From positions 248,001 through 312,000 of the forward strand of contig JAYKXP010000050.1 of NCBI GenBank assembly GCA_037176845.1: 64,000 nucleotides of DNA, in the 5' to 3' direction. Position 1 is the stretch's first letter. Each line of letters begins with the position of its first letter. The position numbers and the translations under genes are program-made. The stretch is from Paramarasmius palmivorus. Lineage: Eukaryota > Basidiomycota > Agaricomycetes > Agaricales > Marasmiaceae. This document shows, piece after piece, positions 34,750 through 48,400 of the stretch. The notes beneath the pieces were generated by a model, which was not told the DNA's origin, did not search any database, and was given only the letters and a program-made list of their open reading frames with translations.

Positions 34750-35907
34750 CTAGTATGTCTTCTTCTTCTCGTCAACCGACAGACCACCTGGTCCCATATT
34801 GACTAGGAGGATTAGACCGCCGACGATTGCTATGATGCTAACATCAGAAATATTCTCTGATATGGGAAGCAAACTTACAGAGGGTTTGGAAGAAGTCGTA
34901 CTTCAAGAAGTCTCGCTGAGGATGTGCTGAGGGTACGCTCCACCAGTTGTTCGCGAAAACATTGAAGATGCTGAGCACCATTACGAGGAAGACCGCGGAC
35001 CACTTGGCCTTGAAGCCAACTGCAACCATAGTGCAAGCTGCCAGACCGAGTATAGAGACGAAAACACGGGCAATACTCCATGAGCCCTGAATGATAAATC
35101 CGAGGAAGAGGAAGATGAGCAGTACACGGCCTGCGAGGAGGAAACTGAGTTTAACCGCTCAGTAACTTCACAAACGTTAGCGTATGAGATCAATGAACTG
35201 ACTATTTCTTGCGATCTGTCTCGCTAATAGTGGGTAGACCAGCGAAAACCTTCTTGCGCGTCACCATTGAATCACTAAAGACCATAAAAAGACCGCCGAT
35301 GACGCTGAGGTTACGGAGGAAGAAAGTGAGGTCGAAGATAAGTCCGTAACCGAAGCCCTGAATGACCACGACAGACAAAAGACCGGCTACTGCGTATTCG
35401 GAGTATCGCTTCAGAATTACTGCCCCAGAACCAACGAGCATAGTCTGTCATTCCAACAGTCAACAGTCAAAAACCGCCGGTTCAATGTCAACTAGAAGCT
35501 TACTATGACGTTTGTGATCAAGAACAGGTGCGAGATTCCCCATGGAAAATGTCTGTGACTATAAAGATCAAGGCAAATGTTAGAAAGAGCAGCGGTGCTA
35601 CACAAGGCAACACGTACTTTTGCAGGTACCAAGTTTGATCTCCCCACTGTGTCATGATTCTCAACGCATCCTCTAAGAATGTAACCACAATCAAGAAGCG
35701 ACCAATTGCCGGCAAATGGGGCTTCAATGGCTGGGCAACAATCTCAACATTGTCTTCGATTTGCTTTCCAAAAGCCCTGAGTTTCTCGACGGGATCATCT
35801 GGGTTGGCCGACCGGTAGCCTGACGAAGGTCGCGAGTTTGAGAAACCGTGAGGGTCGGGATTATAGTTGTTGGACTGTGGGCGAGCGATACTAATGCGAG
35901 AAGTCAT
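34750..35907 (-). CDS. ERV29: SURF4/ERV29 ER cargo receptor
   Basis: This COPII cargo receptor exports soluble secretory proteins from the ER. After a short Ser/Pro/Asn-rich cytosolic head comes DPVEKLRAFGKQIEDNVE, then the family core PHLPAIGRFLIVVTFLEDAL and RHFPWGISHLFLITNVIT. Several membrane segments follow (AGLLSVVVIQGFGYGLIF, FLLAGRVLLIFLFLGFII). The end, SVDEKKKTY, is a C-terminal dilysine KKxx retrieval signal for COPI return to the ER. Introns are ordinary GT-AG. The last one needs the acceptor CATCATAG, not the earlier TTAG, to keep LSIVGGLILL in frame. No frame break. Confidence 0.92.
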
Positions 35908-37077
35908 GGTGGAGAAAAGCAAGATCCTCGAGACCTCAGACGTGTCTTTTTGGATCACTGACGACGTGGCGGTTCAGAGTCACATGATCCGCTTAATTTT
36001 TTGATCAGAAATTCAGTGGAATTAATTTTCTACAAGCTGAGCACACATCGACTCAATTTCCAGCTAGCTAGTCAGTGTATGGTATGATTGGCCATGGAGT
36101 TTCTTTTCGCGGGTGCAAGGGCTATATTGCGTATCCCCCATACCGTGTATACATACTTCAACTTGCTTGAGAGACTTCGAGCACAGCAAAAACGCCATCA
36201 ATGATTTCAGAGTTCCAAATCAACGCCAGCAGACGCCAGCACACTGTTTCGCTATGTTCATGGGCCGAAACACCTCCATGTGGCATCCGAAACGCCAGAA
36301 TTCATGAAAAGCAGTGTCTTGAATACGTGTGGGGCACCGTCCATTTGCCGGTAGGTGGCGAAGGAGCCGAATGCACAGGGGATCATGCAAGGCATAGACG
36401 GACGAGGTATAGGAGTAGAAACATTTTGAAAATGCGGCCATTCAATTCACCTAGCGACAGTGACAGGCAGCAGCTTTCCTAGGCATTATCTGTACCATGA
36501 CGACCTTGCTACCACCAACCCCAGCAAATGCTGAAGCGCTGAAGATTTGGGTTATTGCCGTCCATATGTTCTTGCTGAACAAAGGGTTAGCAAGTGTTCA
36601 TCAATCATAACCGGGCGGACTAGATTTGGGTCAGCGCCAGGCTCTGGAATGCGAAAACACGACCATAACGTATCCTCAGGCCTCAGTTACCTAGATACAT
36701 CGTCTTCGTGCATTGTCGACCAGGAAACTAAGGGAATGTTGGGCTCTATGGAGCTTTCGATACTCGGAATCGTCTAGAGAAACACCTAAGTATAGCCAGA
36801 TGAGATGGGTCGATTATAGACACCTTGAGCTACCAGCTTTTCTGCTCAGTGATGAATCGATGAATTCGAAGTGGTGGGAAAGAGACAAGAGGTTGCATAG
36901 ATAGATAGATTGACACTGACGATTTCAAATCTCCCATCAAAAATTTTCGACTCCTGCTCTTCCTGTCTCATCGAGAGTCTTCAAGCTTCATTCCTCACTG
37001 GTCACTTTTCTCGTGATATCTCTAAACTCATTTTTTCACTGAAGCCATTATCTATTGCGACACACTCCGATAGACGA
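35908..37077. other. Divergent flank of ERV29 and ENP2, no gene seen
   Basis: No supported gene. A short (GATA)n-like tract lies at about 36898-36911. The interval should contain the promoters of both divergent neighbours. Confidence 0.45.
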
Positions 37078-39624
37078 TGGCCGTGGAGGCAGGAAATGTC
37101 AAAGTCTACACGGTCAATGGAGCAACAGCAGGAGCGTCGTCGTCATTACCAGACTGGTTAACAAGGAAGAGGGCGGCAAGCAAGGGGAAGGGAAAGAGAG
37201 CAATCAGGGAGCACTTCCAAGGGACGATTGAACTCATCCAAGGCTTCGAATTTCCAGAAGCTAGCAACAAGGTCAAAACCACACGAGACGGAACACACGT
37301 TATCGCTACTGGAACGTACAAACCGCAGATAAGAGTGTGGGACTTGGGTCAGCTGTCGTTGAAATTTGAGAGGCATACAGATGCGGAAAATGTGGACTTT
37401 GCTGTGCGTAAGTTCTTTCATCGCTGGCCCGAAGGATGCATTAACTCTGGGAAATTTTCAAGTTGTTATCTGACGACTGGACAAAGTCAATACACCTCCA
37501 AAATGACCGAAGTATCGAACTACACACACAGGGAGGTTTCCATTATCGAACTCGAATACCCCGGTTTGGGCGGTCGGTTGCGTACCATTTTCCTTCATGC
37601 GACGCACTCTTCTCAGCGACCGGAAACGAAATATATCGCCTGAATCTTGACCAAGGCCGGTTTATGACACCGCTAACCCTCGAGTCAGACCATGAGATCC
37701 TCGGGGTCAATTGCATCGACATCAATCCTGCGCACCAGCTCTTCGCATTTGGTGTTGATGGGAATGGTACAGCACAATTTTGGGACCCACGATCTAGAAG
37801 TTGTGTCGGCGTCTTGGAATTGCCAGCGAACAAGCTGGCTTCTTCAAGTTTTGATGGATCAGTGGAGGCTTTTGGCGTCACTGCAATTGCTTCAAGACCA
37901 GATGGGCTTTCATATGCAATAGGCACGTCTACAGGTCATACGCTTCTGTACGACATTCGTGCCGCGAAGCATTACGCCATGAAAGATCAAGGGTATGGCT
38001 TACCTATGAAGAACGTGCTTTGGATAGAGGGGGGCAGCCGAATGGCAGGAGACGGGATGGTTCTGAGTGCAGACAAGAAAGTCATCAAAATCTGGGATCG
38101 TGCATCGGTATGTGAATCAATCGTTAGGATTCCCATTTTTTTTATTGATATCTCACACAGCCGTCGACTAATTTCTGCTCGATAACACCTGCTGCAGACC
38201 TAAACGACGTTCACCATGTCCCAGGAAGTGGCTTACTCCTGGCAGCGAACGAAGGTATTCAGATGTCTACCTTCTTTATCCCCCAACTCGGACCTGCGCC
38301 GCGCTGGGCCAAGTTTCCTCGAGAATATCACCGAAGAAATGGAAGATAACACTACTAGGAAACGTCTACGAAGATTACAAATTTATCGAACGTAGCGAGC
38401 TTGCAAAGTACGTTTTCACCTTCAACCATAGCGTATCATGTATTCACCACTTGTTATTCACCATAGACTTGGATTGGATCATCTTGTGGGCACACCGGCC
38501 CTTAAACCGTACATGCACGGTTACTTCATCTCGCTCAAACTCTACGATACAGCACGTTTGATAGCCAACCCGTTCGCCTATGCCGAGCACCGAGAGAAGA
38601 TGATCCGCGAGAAGATGGACAAACTTTCAGAGACGCGTATCCGGTCGAAGAAGCCGGCGGCCGGGGTCAAAGTAAACAAGGCGTTGGCTGAAAAGATACT
38701 CAAGGAGGAGGAGAAAGCCAAGCGCCGTGAGGAGAGGAAGAGGAAGAAGGCTGCTCAGAACGAAGAGGAAGAGGAGGAAGAGGAAGAGGATCATATGGAT
38801 GTCGACGACGAGGAAGAAGAGCAAAAGGAGAACGCAGGTGCAAGTCTCTTGAACGATCCTCGATTCTCCAAGGTCTTTGAAGATCCCGAGTTCGAGATCG
38901 ACGTTAACAGCAGAGAATACGCGTTACTGAACCCATCTTCGGTTGCTCAACGGAATAGCATGTATGATCGTGGGAAGACTGCTGTCGAAGACGAAGAAGA
39001 TGAAAGCGACAAGGCTTCTTCTGACGGTATCGAAGAGAGCGATAGCGATAGTGAAGACGGCGGTAGCAGCGATGATAGTAGTGATGCTGGTGGTATGTGT
39101 TGCTTTGCCCCGTGCTATGTGTACCTGCTAAAACAATGCGTTTTGCTACAGAATTAACCAAGTTCGACCCCCGTAAGCGGCCAGGCCAGAAGAATGCTCG
39201 AGCAGAGGAGGTATACGCTCGCACAAAACAACAGAATCACAAGGCGAATGTCAAACTGGTGCCCATGCGTGCGCAAGCTGGCGCGGATGGTTTGAATGGT
39301 TCGAAGGAGGTGACGTTCGGGCAACGCAAGGCTCAGGGCACTGGAGCGGCGCAACGCAGCGGAAAGGCTAAGGAAAGCGTTGGGTTTGGGGAAGACGGCG
39401 GTTTGGAGATGACATTTGTGCCGTCAAAAAGCTCAACAGAAAGCACACAGGAGGCAAGCGCCCGTCCAAAAGCTAAAAGGAAAGGGGTGGAGACGTTTGG
39501 AGCAGGCATGGAACGTGGAGGAGAGGAGAGGCAAGTCGAGGTGTCTGAAAGTGACAGGAAGGGTCGGACACATCGTAGACAAGGTGTTCGGAGTGGGAGT
39601 AAGAATATGTTTAGAAGGATGTAA
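37078..39624 (+). CDS. ENP2: Nucleolar ribosome-biogenesis factor ENP2 (NOL10)
   Basis: ENP2 is a WD40 protein of the small-subunit processome needed for 18S rRNA maturation. The start MAVEAGNVKVYTVNG leads to LPDWLTRKRAASKGKG and FEFPEASNKVKTTRDGTHVI, then propeller blades (ATGTYKPQIRVWD, LSDDWTKSIHLQNDRSIELH, NGTAQFWDPRSRSCVGVLEL). GLDHLVGTPALKPYMHGYF ends the propeller. The C-terminal half is charged: a Lys/Glu-rich coiled coil with a run of Glu, acidic Ser/Asp tracts and a basic end GRTHRRQGVRSGSKNMFRRM. Two one-base shifts occur close together, an extra T in TTT at 38314-38316 and an extra A in AAA at 38360-38362, within the conserved LENITEEMEDNTTRNVYED stretch. As the gene is normally essential, error is likely. 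Confidence 0.9.
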
Positions 39625-42005
39625 GAATATTTCTACTGTACATCGACATCTAAAGTGTATCTTACTGAGACGACTATACATATCTGGCGCTGTTACCGCT
39701 GCAAGAAGCTTTACAGCTTCCATGCCAGGCGCTGCTCATCAAGAACAGAGTCAAATACACTTATCCTGATTGCTGAACCTTTAGGTTTAGCTCTTCTAGG
39801 ACAACATGGATTTCGGTCTGGATCCTAACATACGCGAATAATTATGTAATCCACTTCCCCTTGTCCTTGACAATGATCATGTCGATTCCTTCACTATCCT
39901 CATTGCGCAGCATCCATTCTTCTGAATAGTATCCTTTCTTGCACCCATTCTTCGCTCATGATTCATCAAGCGTATTAAGTCGTTGTTGCGAGCTAAAATC
40001 ACCTACTTATATCTCACATATTGTTCCGGCCTACTTTCGCACTAGACCACCGGTGCCATTTTTTTTGACATGATATCTTCTAATCATGACTGCCTGTAGG
40101 GTTTGAGATTTGAACTTCTATCGTGTTTACAATCTACGCGTCACGATCTTGATCAGTAAAGGTTGACTTTGAATGGGATATCTGTTGCCGGATGACAGGT
40201 GTGTATTCTCATTTGAGATCAAGGAGTCAGCCTGACCATTTGGCATCCCTTTTTCTCAGGTACAGAAACATCAATGATTAACACCCAGCATTGAACGTAA
40301 AACGACTCTACTCGTAGATTATCCAATTCCGCTACCGCGTTTTTACGCGCAGTCATGCAAGTGAAGACCCTTCAAATCTTGGCAACCACATCTCATTCAT
40401 ATCCAAGCAATGCGACTGTCATTCGAAGCTCGCGAGGCAGTATGTGACAGCCTATATCTATGCCAGTCTACAATATGAATCTGATCATACCGCCGAAAAC
40501 AGTTCTGCGCTCCTACACACATATGTATATGTGACGCGCTTTCTTTTTGAATTCTTGCTACGGCAATAGCTCATTCACCTGCTGATCGTGTTAGTTCATA
40601 GCGGATTTCTAATATCTAATATCCTGATTGTTAAAACCTATAGCATGGCCCTTACTCACCGCTCGGCGGTGTCAGCATGGGTTGATTGCTACCGGTTATT
40701 TTCGTGAATTCCAAGTATTTTGTTGTATACTAGGATAGCTCAATATACGAGACTGTGGACTAAAGGTTCAGCTTCCGCCTCGCAGAGGCCCAACCCCTCT
40801 CATGCTAGATACAAGGAAGTCGGTCTGTGTTGCGAACGAACCACGGGGTAAAGAACAGAAGTATTATTATCGTGATGGAGCCTTACCGCTCCTCTCACGC
40901 TAATCTTACCACTTCCAAACGCATGGGAAGGAATCTGTTTGCTTGAACCAATTCAATACGGACTAAACAATCCGAGAAGCCACCACGGTGATACCAAGGT
41001 CTTGGCCGTTGATGCATTCAGAATAATGTCCGTGAAGACCAAGAGACATATATGGCACTGAAAATGATTCAGATCGATAAAAACAGATTCGTTAGAGTTT
41101 CTCCGCACCCGAATAATTGGAGAAACGAATTCGAAGCGATGGTCTCCTCCTCGCCATACTGTAGATAGGGTTAGCACATTGCCACTTCTCTTGTCTCCAT
41201 GTATCGTATCATTTATGTACAGGACCAGCTGAATAGGAATTTCGGAGAAGCTGGCGTTGGAAATATGACTCAATTGCAAGGGATGCTTATTACGCTTGAA
41301 ACGCAAAAACATATGGGTGGAACGCTTCACAAATGCGAATGCGAAGTATTGAAACCGGTGAAGGGCCACAAGGTCGCGACGGTGGATGATAAGGATGCGT
41401 ATTCGTCTATAGCTTTAGGAGCTAGATATCTGTGGCGGCTCTGCGATAGTGTCCCCGATTTTCGATTGGACGATGGTTGCGTTAACAGTTCCATTTGCAG
41501 GATGAAGGGTCTACTCAATCAACTCGGGCATCAGCGAGAACTGGATGACATCCGCGCCTCAGGGGCTAGGGGACCGACCGTGATTGCGGTACAAGTCTTG
41601 CTTCATAAAACTGTAAAGGAGTTTCATCCTCCGAGATTCGAGCTTGATTCGAGCATAAGGCATCATAGATGGTGGTGATTGTCGGATTGCAGCCGGTGAG
41701 CCTGCACATGTATGCGGGGTGCGAGCTCTTAAGGATTGTGCGCGTTTATGGGGTTAGAAAATGGGTCGAAAGAAGTCTGCCGGTCTCAACATGGGCGACT
41801 AGAGACAAGTCAAGAGGCGTGGGACTCACTGTCACCTCAGAGCTGTGACGAAGCTGTAACGCTGTCTTATCGCGGTCACATGACACAGGGCTTTCGTCTT
41901 TTCGCACGGTTTCACTTGCACGTGTGCCAGGTTAGCAAACGACTACTCAACGTTGTACTCGACTTCGACCTTCAAGATTAGAACCGACAAGGACCAGCAA
42001 GAAAC
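39625..42005. other. 2.4-kb stretch without a confident gene
   Basis: From 39625 to about 40950 nothing coding is seen. At 40953-41369 (minus) and 41199-41678 (plus) two overlapping frames of 138 and 159 codons occur on opposite strands; neither has a recognisable motif, and at most one can be real. The last few hundred bases are the upstream region of the kinesin gene. Confidence 0.45.
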
Positions 42006-45000
42006 ATGTCATCGACGTCGAGCACTCCAGCTTCAAAGCTAGCTCGGCCAACGCTCTTCACACCGAAGAGACCTCTTTCCGTGGCCTCAAGCACCCCATC
42101 ATCCCAAAATCTCTTATCTTCGACACACAAGCGATATAAAGCCCCAGTCTCAACGGAATCTCGACCCAGAAACTATGTAGGAAAACCCAAAGCGACCTTG
42201 CCAACCGTACCAGGAACACCCACCAAAGCCAGCTCGAACGACTCGAACGGAAGACCAAGGACGCCTGGCACACCTCGCTCCAAGAGTCGGCAGGATAGGG
42301 AAAGCCCCAGCTTGATGCCAGCCATGAGTGAAATGGATGTTAGCAATGTTGATCCAGAGGAGAATTTGGTGGATTACCAGACCGTCGAGCCTGGGGATGT
42401 CTCAGGGGAAATGGATGAAGCATGGTTGAGGGCTATTCAGTCGGACCACGGCAAACAGGACAAGGTCATGGTTTCAGTCAGGTTTGGCTTCTCAATAACT
42501 CTTGATGACAGTTGGGATAACCATGGTCTATAGGATTCGTCCTACAAACGGACATTCAGCATGGGTTGCCCCTTCAGGATCCAACGCCATTCAGCTGGAT
42601 CCTGCACATGCTCGCAACCCCAACCTCATGTCAACAAACACTTCTTCGTCTTCATCAACCGCACCCCCCACCACCTACCATTTCGATTCGATCCTCACTG
42701 GAAGCCCCAATAAACCCATTTACACCACCGTCGCACGCTCTCACGTTCATGCAGCCATGGAAGGCTTCAATGCCGTCATTTTCGCCTATGGCCAAACCGC
42801 ATCGGGGAAGACTTACACACTATCTGGCGACGAGAACGAGCCTGGAATTATACCTCGGGCAATGCGCGACGTCTTCGGGTACATTAAACGTACACCTGAC
42901 AGAGAATACCTCCTTCGGTGCTCCTACTTGGAAATTTATAACGAGACGATATACGATCTCTTAGCACCACCTATGGGTGGTTCTGGTAGCCAGGTCCAGA
43001 TACAGGGCGGCGGAGGAATGGAAGTCGTATTGACACCGTTACGGGAGGAGGTAGTCACCAGTCTAAAGGGCGTTAACGAGGTCCTAAAAAGAGGCGAGAG
43101 ACACAGACGTACGGCATGTACAGACTGGAACGAAAGAAGTAGCCGGAGTCATAGCGTCTTTAGACTGGTGATTGAGAGCCGAGAGAGAGGCGCAGGTCCA
43201 CATGAAGACGCGGATATGCGCGCCCCGAGCCGAAGTGGGAGAGCGACGCCTGGTAATGGTAGAGCGACCCCAGGTCCTGGTAACCAAGGATCGCGTCTGC
43301 AAGCCAGAGGCGGGAAGAGTGTGCAGACATCAGTCTTGGTGAGCTTTTCCTTCCCAGGTTGTCATTGTTCATTATGCTAATGAACCCTTCAGAGTTTGAT
43401 TGATCTTGCTGGTTCTGAGAAAGCTACCTCAGACAAAGACCGTACAAGAGAAGGCAAGTATATTAACACAAGGTAAGGCCCAAGTCGTCCCAGCGGTGCA
43501 TGAACTGAACCCTTTTTGAATTGATAGCTTGCTGACACTTGGGAGTGTCATTGGAACACTTTCGGAGAATGCCGCAAAGAACAAAAGGTATTGAGCTCTA
43601 GAACTTGTATCTGAGTCCGCTTTTTGACACTACCCCATTAGCGACCATGTTCCATACAGGAACAGCAAGCTCACTCGCATGCTGCAGCCTTCCTTAGCCG
43701 GCAATGCTCGTATCAGTGTAGTTTGTACAATCAACCCAGATCCCGGCGCTGTCGGAGAGACGAGCAGCACCCTAGGCTTCGCCAAGCGTGTCAAAGGCGT
43801 CAAGGTGGGTGTTCATGACCAAGTGCTTGCAGTCGCTTACCCATACTGTCCTATAGCTCAATGCTCAGAAGAAAGAGATTGTTGATACCGATGCCTTGAT
43901 CGAGAGGTACCGAAAGGAAATTGAGGACCTCAAGAGGAGGTTGGCCGATAAGGAAGCTGCAAGCGAGGCTGCTCCTGTTAGAACACGGAGACTATCAGCG
44001 CAAGAGGTATTTGTTAGCCGTTTTTGAGAAGCTTCGCGTGTTGACGGGGTTCCCCTTATAGAAAATGGACGAGTCAAAGGCCATGAAAGATCTCAACGAC
44101 CGGATACAGCAACTCACGAAACTTATCCTCACAAGTAATACAGTTGAAGAGAATGCATCGGAGTCTCGTCCGGTAAGCCCCGTGAAAGTAGACTTCGATC
44201 TCTCGCCGTACCAGGTTGGCTATACCAATTATTTCCTGAATAATTGCTGACGTATCTGGTACAGCTGCAACAAGAACTCCTTTCGGCAAAGCTTCAGCTC
44301 GAGACTCAGTCAAGACAGATTTTGTCTCTTGAAGCAGCTCTTGAGGCGCGACCAAGCGATGAAGACGCCGCTGATACTAAGGATAAGATCATCTCTGAAC
44401 AAGCTGAACGGATCAAGGAACTAGAGGGCGTTGTGCGTGGAGGTGATATGGGTGAGGTGGCTGAGACCATGCGTAGAATGAGGGAAGAAGTCGAGAGAGA
44501 AACGAAAGCAGCCGCAGAGAAGGAGTGGGCGGCCAGGGTCGAAGATGAGAAAAGGAAGCGAGAAGAGAGCGAGAGATGGTCCGAGGAAGTCGTCAAGCAG
44601 CTAGAGAAGGAGAAACAGGTTGGAAACTGCTCAAAAGATCCGGTTGCCTTTCCTAACATCATATTGACAGGAACGTATCAAGCTCGAGGACCAGCGTCGT
44701 GCGCTTGCAGCGTTTGTGAGCAAGTTCGACTCTTTAGGACTTGGAACGACACTTCCCAGCTCGTCACCGGCAGTGAGTCGAAGAGGCAGTAGTATCGTTC
44801 CGCCAATGCCATCACCCCGTGGTGCTGCAGCTGCTTTCGAAGAACGAAAGCAACTACGCAGTCTTCGAGCTCGCAGAATCGCCACCTCAGATCAGCTCCT
44901 ACCTTTCCCCTCGAGCGATACGGCCGAGTCAATCGAATCAATGACGACCGGCACATCCTCGTCCACTGTTACATCCTCAGAAGAAGATTTCGATCTGAGG

Positions 45001-45237
45001 TTGAGTATCGGCGAAGATAATAGTCCTGTTCGACTGGGGCTGAATGACAGGCAACTTATGCTTCCAAGTTTGCTGGAGGAGGATTGGGGTACAATAATGG
45101 AGTCGGCGAATGGGATGCCCGGCGACATCAGCTTTGAGGGAGATGTATCTATTCGGGCCAGTTCACCGACGAAGGGGTTGAAGGGCCAGCAGAAAGAGTT
45201 TTCAGGGGTGAACAAGGAGAATTTGCCTGTATCATGA
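42006..45237 (+). CDS. Kinesin motor protein, CENP-E/kinesin-7 type
   Basis: A Ser/Thr/Pro-rich head with many TPxK/SPxR-like sites (probable mitotic phosphorylation) precedes the motor domain. Landmarks: VMVSVRIRPTNG; the nucleotide P-loop FAYGQTASGKTYTLSG; LEIYNETIYDLL; switch I NERSSRSHSVFRLVIESR; switch II SLIDLAGSEKA; and YRNSKLTRMLQPSLAGNARI. The neck FAKRVKGVKLNAQKKEIVDT leads into an alpha-helical stalk (ALIERYRKEIEDLKRRLAD and later Glu/Arg-rich coils). The neck and early coil fit kinesin-7. The motor has an insert of about 50 residues (Gly/Arg/Pro-rich, 43180-43320) between switch I and switch II. The frame is continuous over all exons. The protein ends with an acidic Ser-rich tail. 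Confidence 0.88.
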
Positions 45238-45480
45238 GATCTTCCCGCGGATTTATGTCAATTTCTTTGCTATCCTATTTCTTCATTATTTCTGCTTCTG
45301 TACTGCTATCGTTCATTCATACATACCTAAATGGAACCGGTTTTCATTCGAGTACACATTGCAAAGAGGCGTGGCTCTCCGCTACCCGTCGTCATGAGAA
45401 GGCGACCTAGATCAACCAGTTGAACGCGCGTTGTTTGTGTCATTGCTGTTGCGTACAAATATTCTTTCCTCCTTGTCTCC

Positions 45481-48400
45481 ATGAACAAAATCCCTCCAAA
45501 AAGAGTTCTGCCGTCCAAGGAGGCTACGCTATTCAAGGAGCTTTTGACCTTATACGAGACCAGGCAACTCAAGAAAGGACTGAAGACCGCTGATCAGATC
45601 CTCAAGAAATTTCCCGAACATGGCGGTCAGTTCACAAAATTCACATCGCATCGAAGACTGACAGTCCTAGTATAGAGACACTATGCATGAAGGGTCTTAT
45701 TCTCACACATATGGGCAAGCGAGAGGAGGGCATTGATCTCGTCAAAAAGGGTGTTCGACTCGACCTTACATCCCACATCGTCTGGCATGTTTTCGGACTT
45801 ATTCAAAAGGGAGAGAAAAATTACGAGGAGGCTTTGAAATCGTACACTCAGGCTCTTAAGTTCGATAAGGTGCGTCTCAATGTTGTGAACAATATACGAT
45901 CTATTGATCTCATGTTGGATATACAGGAAAACTTGAACATTCTGCGGGATGCTGCACAACTCCAAACACATTTACGACTTTACGATGCTCTCGCGGAAAC
46001 CAGACACACACTTCTGAAGATGCGCCCGATGCTACGACAAAACTGGGTTGCGCTTGCGGTTGCCTACCATCTGAGTGGAAATCTTTCCGAGGCTAAAAAC
46101 GTGCTAGAAAATTACGAGAAAACGGTGAAGGTGTGTTGTTAGAGTGCTCTGGGTCTAGGATTGGCTTTACTCATGCACACGATCAGAATGTCCCGGATTA
46201 TGATGTTGAACACTCAGAAACGTTACTATATCACGTTCGGGTGTTAGAGGAGTTGGGTGAATGGTCAGAAGCATTAGCCTTACTGGATGCCAGTGCAAAG
46301 GAACGGGCAATTGTCGACAAAACAGCGATTATGGAACTTAGAGGTGACTACCACTATCATGTTTCCGCAGAACCAAGCTCAATATCCACTGCAGCACGTT
46401 TAACATCGAAACTTGGTTCTTCAGATGCAGAGCATGCCTGGCGTGTGCTAGTCGAACACAACCCGGAATGTTACGATTACTATCACGGCTACCTTTCTAA
46501 TCTCGGCGTTGACTTGGAAAACCATCCCTCTCAAGCACTCTCAGTCCTTCGGGACTTCACGACACACCTTCCCAAAGCCAATGCTCCACGTCGCCTAGCC
46601 CTTACCATTGCACCCGCTTCATGGGAAGGAGAGAACGAGATCCCCGGCTTCCGTGATTTAGCGCGAGCTTACATCGTGTCCGGATTAACGAAAGGGATCC
46701 CGTCGCTTTTTGCCGATCTCAAATCTCTCTATTCGGATCCTGCAAAGCTCGAACTCATCCAGGGTATTGTTGAGAGCGTGAAAACTGAAAACACACCCGC
46801 AAGCGATCCCTCTTCCTCTACAAGTCCGCCTTCGCCAGACCAAGAGCCTACAACATATCTCTGGACACTATACTATCTCGCACAACACTACTCTTACCTC
46901 TCGCAGCACGCAAAAGCACTGTCTCTTCTCGACACTGCTTTGTTGCACACGCCAACCTTACCGGAGCTGTATATGTTCCGTGCAAGAGTTTTGAAACGTG
47001 CGGGCGACTTCGCTGGAGCCGCCAAAGCAATGCAGGAAGCGAGAGCCCTGGATGGACAGGACCGATTTTTAAATACCAAAGCCGGAAAATACTTGCTTCG
47101 AGCTGGATTACATGAGGAAGCTGAGAGTGTATTTGGTCTGTTCACTAAAGTACGTACAACTTGTCTCATTGTCGATGCAATACTAACACCTGAGATAATA
47201 GAAAGATGCCCAAAGCCCAGGTGCCGATTTGGAAGATATGCAGTCACTGCTGTACCTACTCGAGGAAGCAGACGCGCGTAACCGAAGTGGCAAACTCCAT
47301 CTTGCGCTGAAGAAGTATGTGGCTGTTCAGAAGGTGAGTACCAGAAGCACCAAGCAGTCGCCTCCTTAGCTTAGTATACACAGATCTTTAGCGAATTTGA
47401 AGATGACCAATATGACTTCCATGGCTATTCGTTACGAAAGTTCAACATCAACATATACCTTAAGTTCGTCTCATCAAAACCGCCTGTGACATTAACACTC
47501 AAATTCTGGGCAGCTTACTACGATGGGAGGACAGTTTACACTCAAATCCTGCCTACGTGAAAGCGGCGACGGCCGCTAGTCGAGTACGTTGGTTTATCGA
47601 CTGAGGTATTGATATCCCATCGAAGACTTTGTCAGATCTTCGTCATGGTGCACGATAACCCCAAGCTTACACGACCTTCAGACGAACTAGGCAGTATGTA
47701 TTTGTACTTCTCATGACCTTATTTTCTGTTGACTCTATTTTGCAGCAAAGTTGTCTGATGCAGAGAAGAAGGCTAAGAAGAAGGCCAAGAAAGCCGCGCA
47801 GAAAGTGCAAGAGGATACCAAGAAGCGTATGATGCCCTCTCAACGTTCTATTTGTCCCAGTCTTACTTGGTTTTACTAGCCAACGCTAATGCCAATACGA
47901 ACGAGGATAAGGGTATCGAACCAGTCCCACCCAAAGACGATGACCCAGACGGTTTGAAGCTTCTTGGGTGCGAAAACCCGCTTGAACGTGCTGCAAAGCT
48001 CCTCCAGCCTCTGATTGCCTTGCGAGTTGAAGATGTCGGTGTGCAGGTGTGCGTGTATGACGTAGCTGTTCGACGGGGTAAGCCATTTCGTGCTTGTTCA
48101 CCTATTCGTTCATGTTGACATTTTCTCTACAAGGCAAGCTGCTTCAAGCCCTCAAAGCACTAAATCATGCTCGAAAAATTGATCCTGAGAGCGGCGAAGT
48201 GCACCTTCGCATGACACATGCTCGCAAAACAGGTTTGATTTCTGGCCACAAAACATTCTAGGAAAGCTGACCCATACAATAGCGTCTACCTTACAGTCTC
48301 CACCATCCTCGTCTCCAGGTACTTCAATCTTCATCGAAGAGGTTGACAAGATAATACCCCCAGACGTTTCGTTGACGAACTACAACTCGCAATACCTTCA

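Noticed and set aside
34840..34890. Apparent frameshift at the last ERV29 intron
   Set aside because: Using the downstream acceptor CATCATAG restores the frame without any base change.
40953..41678. Two opposite-strand overlapping frames of 138 and 159 codons
   Set aside because: Neither has a motif or splice support. Mutual overlap shows at least one is a shadow, and there is nothing to choose between them.
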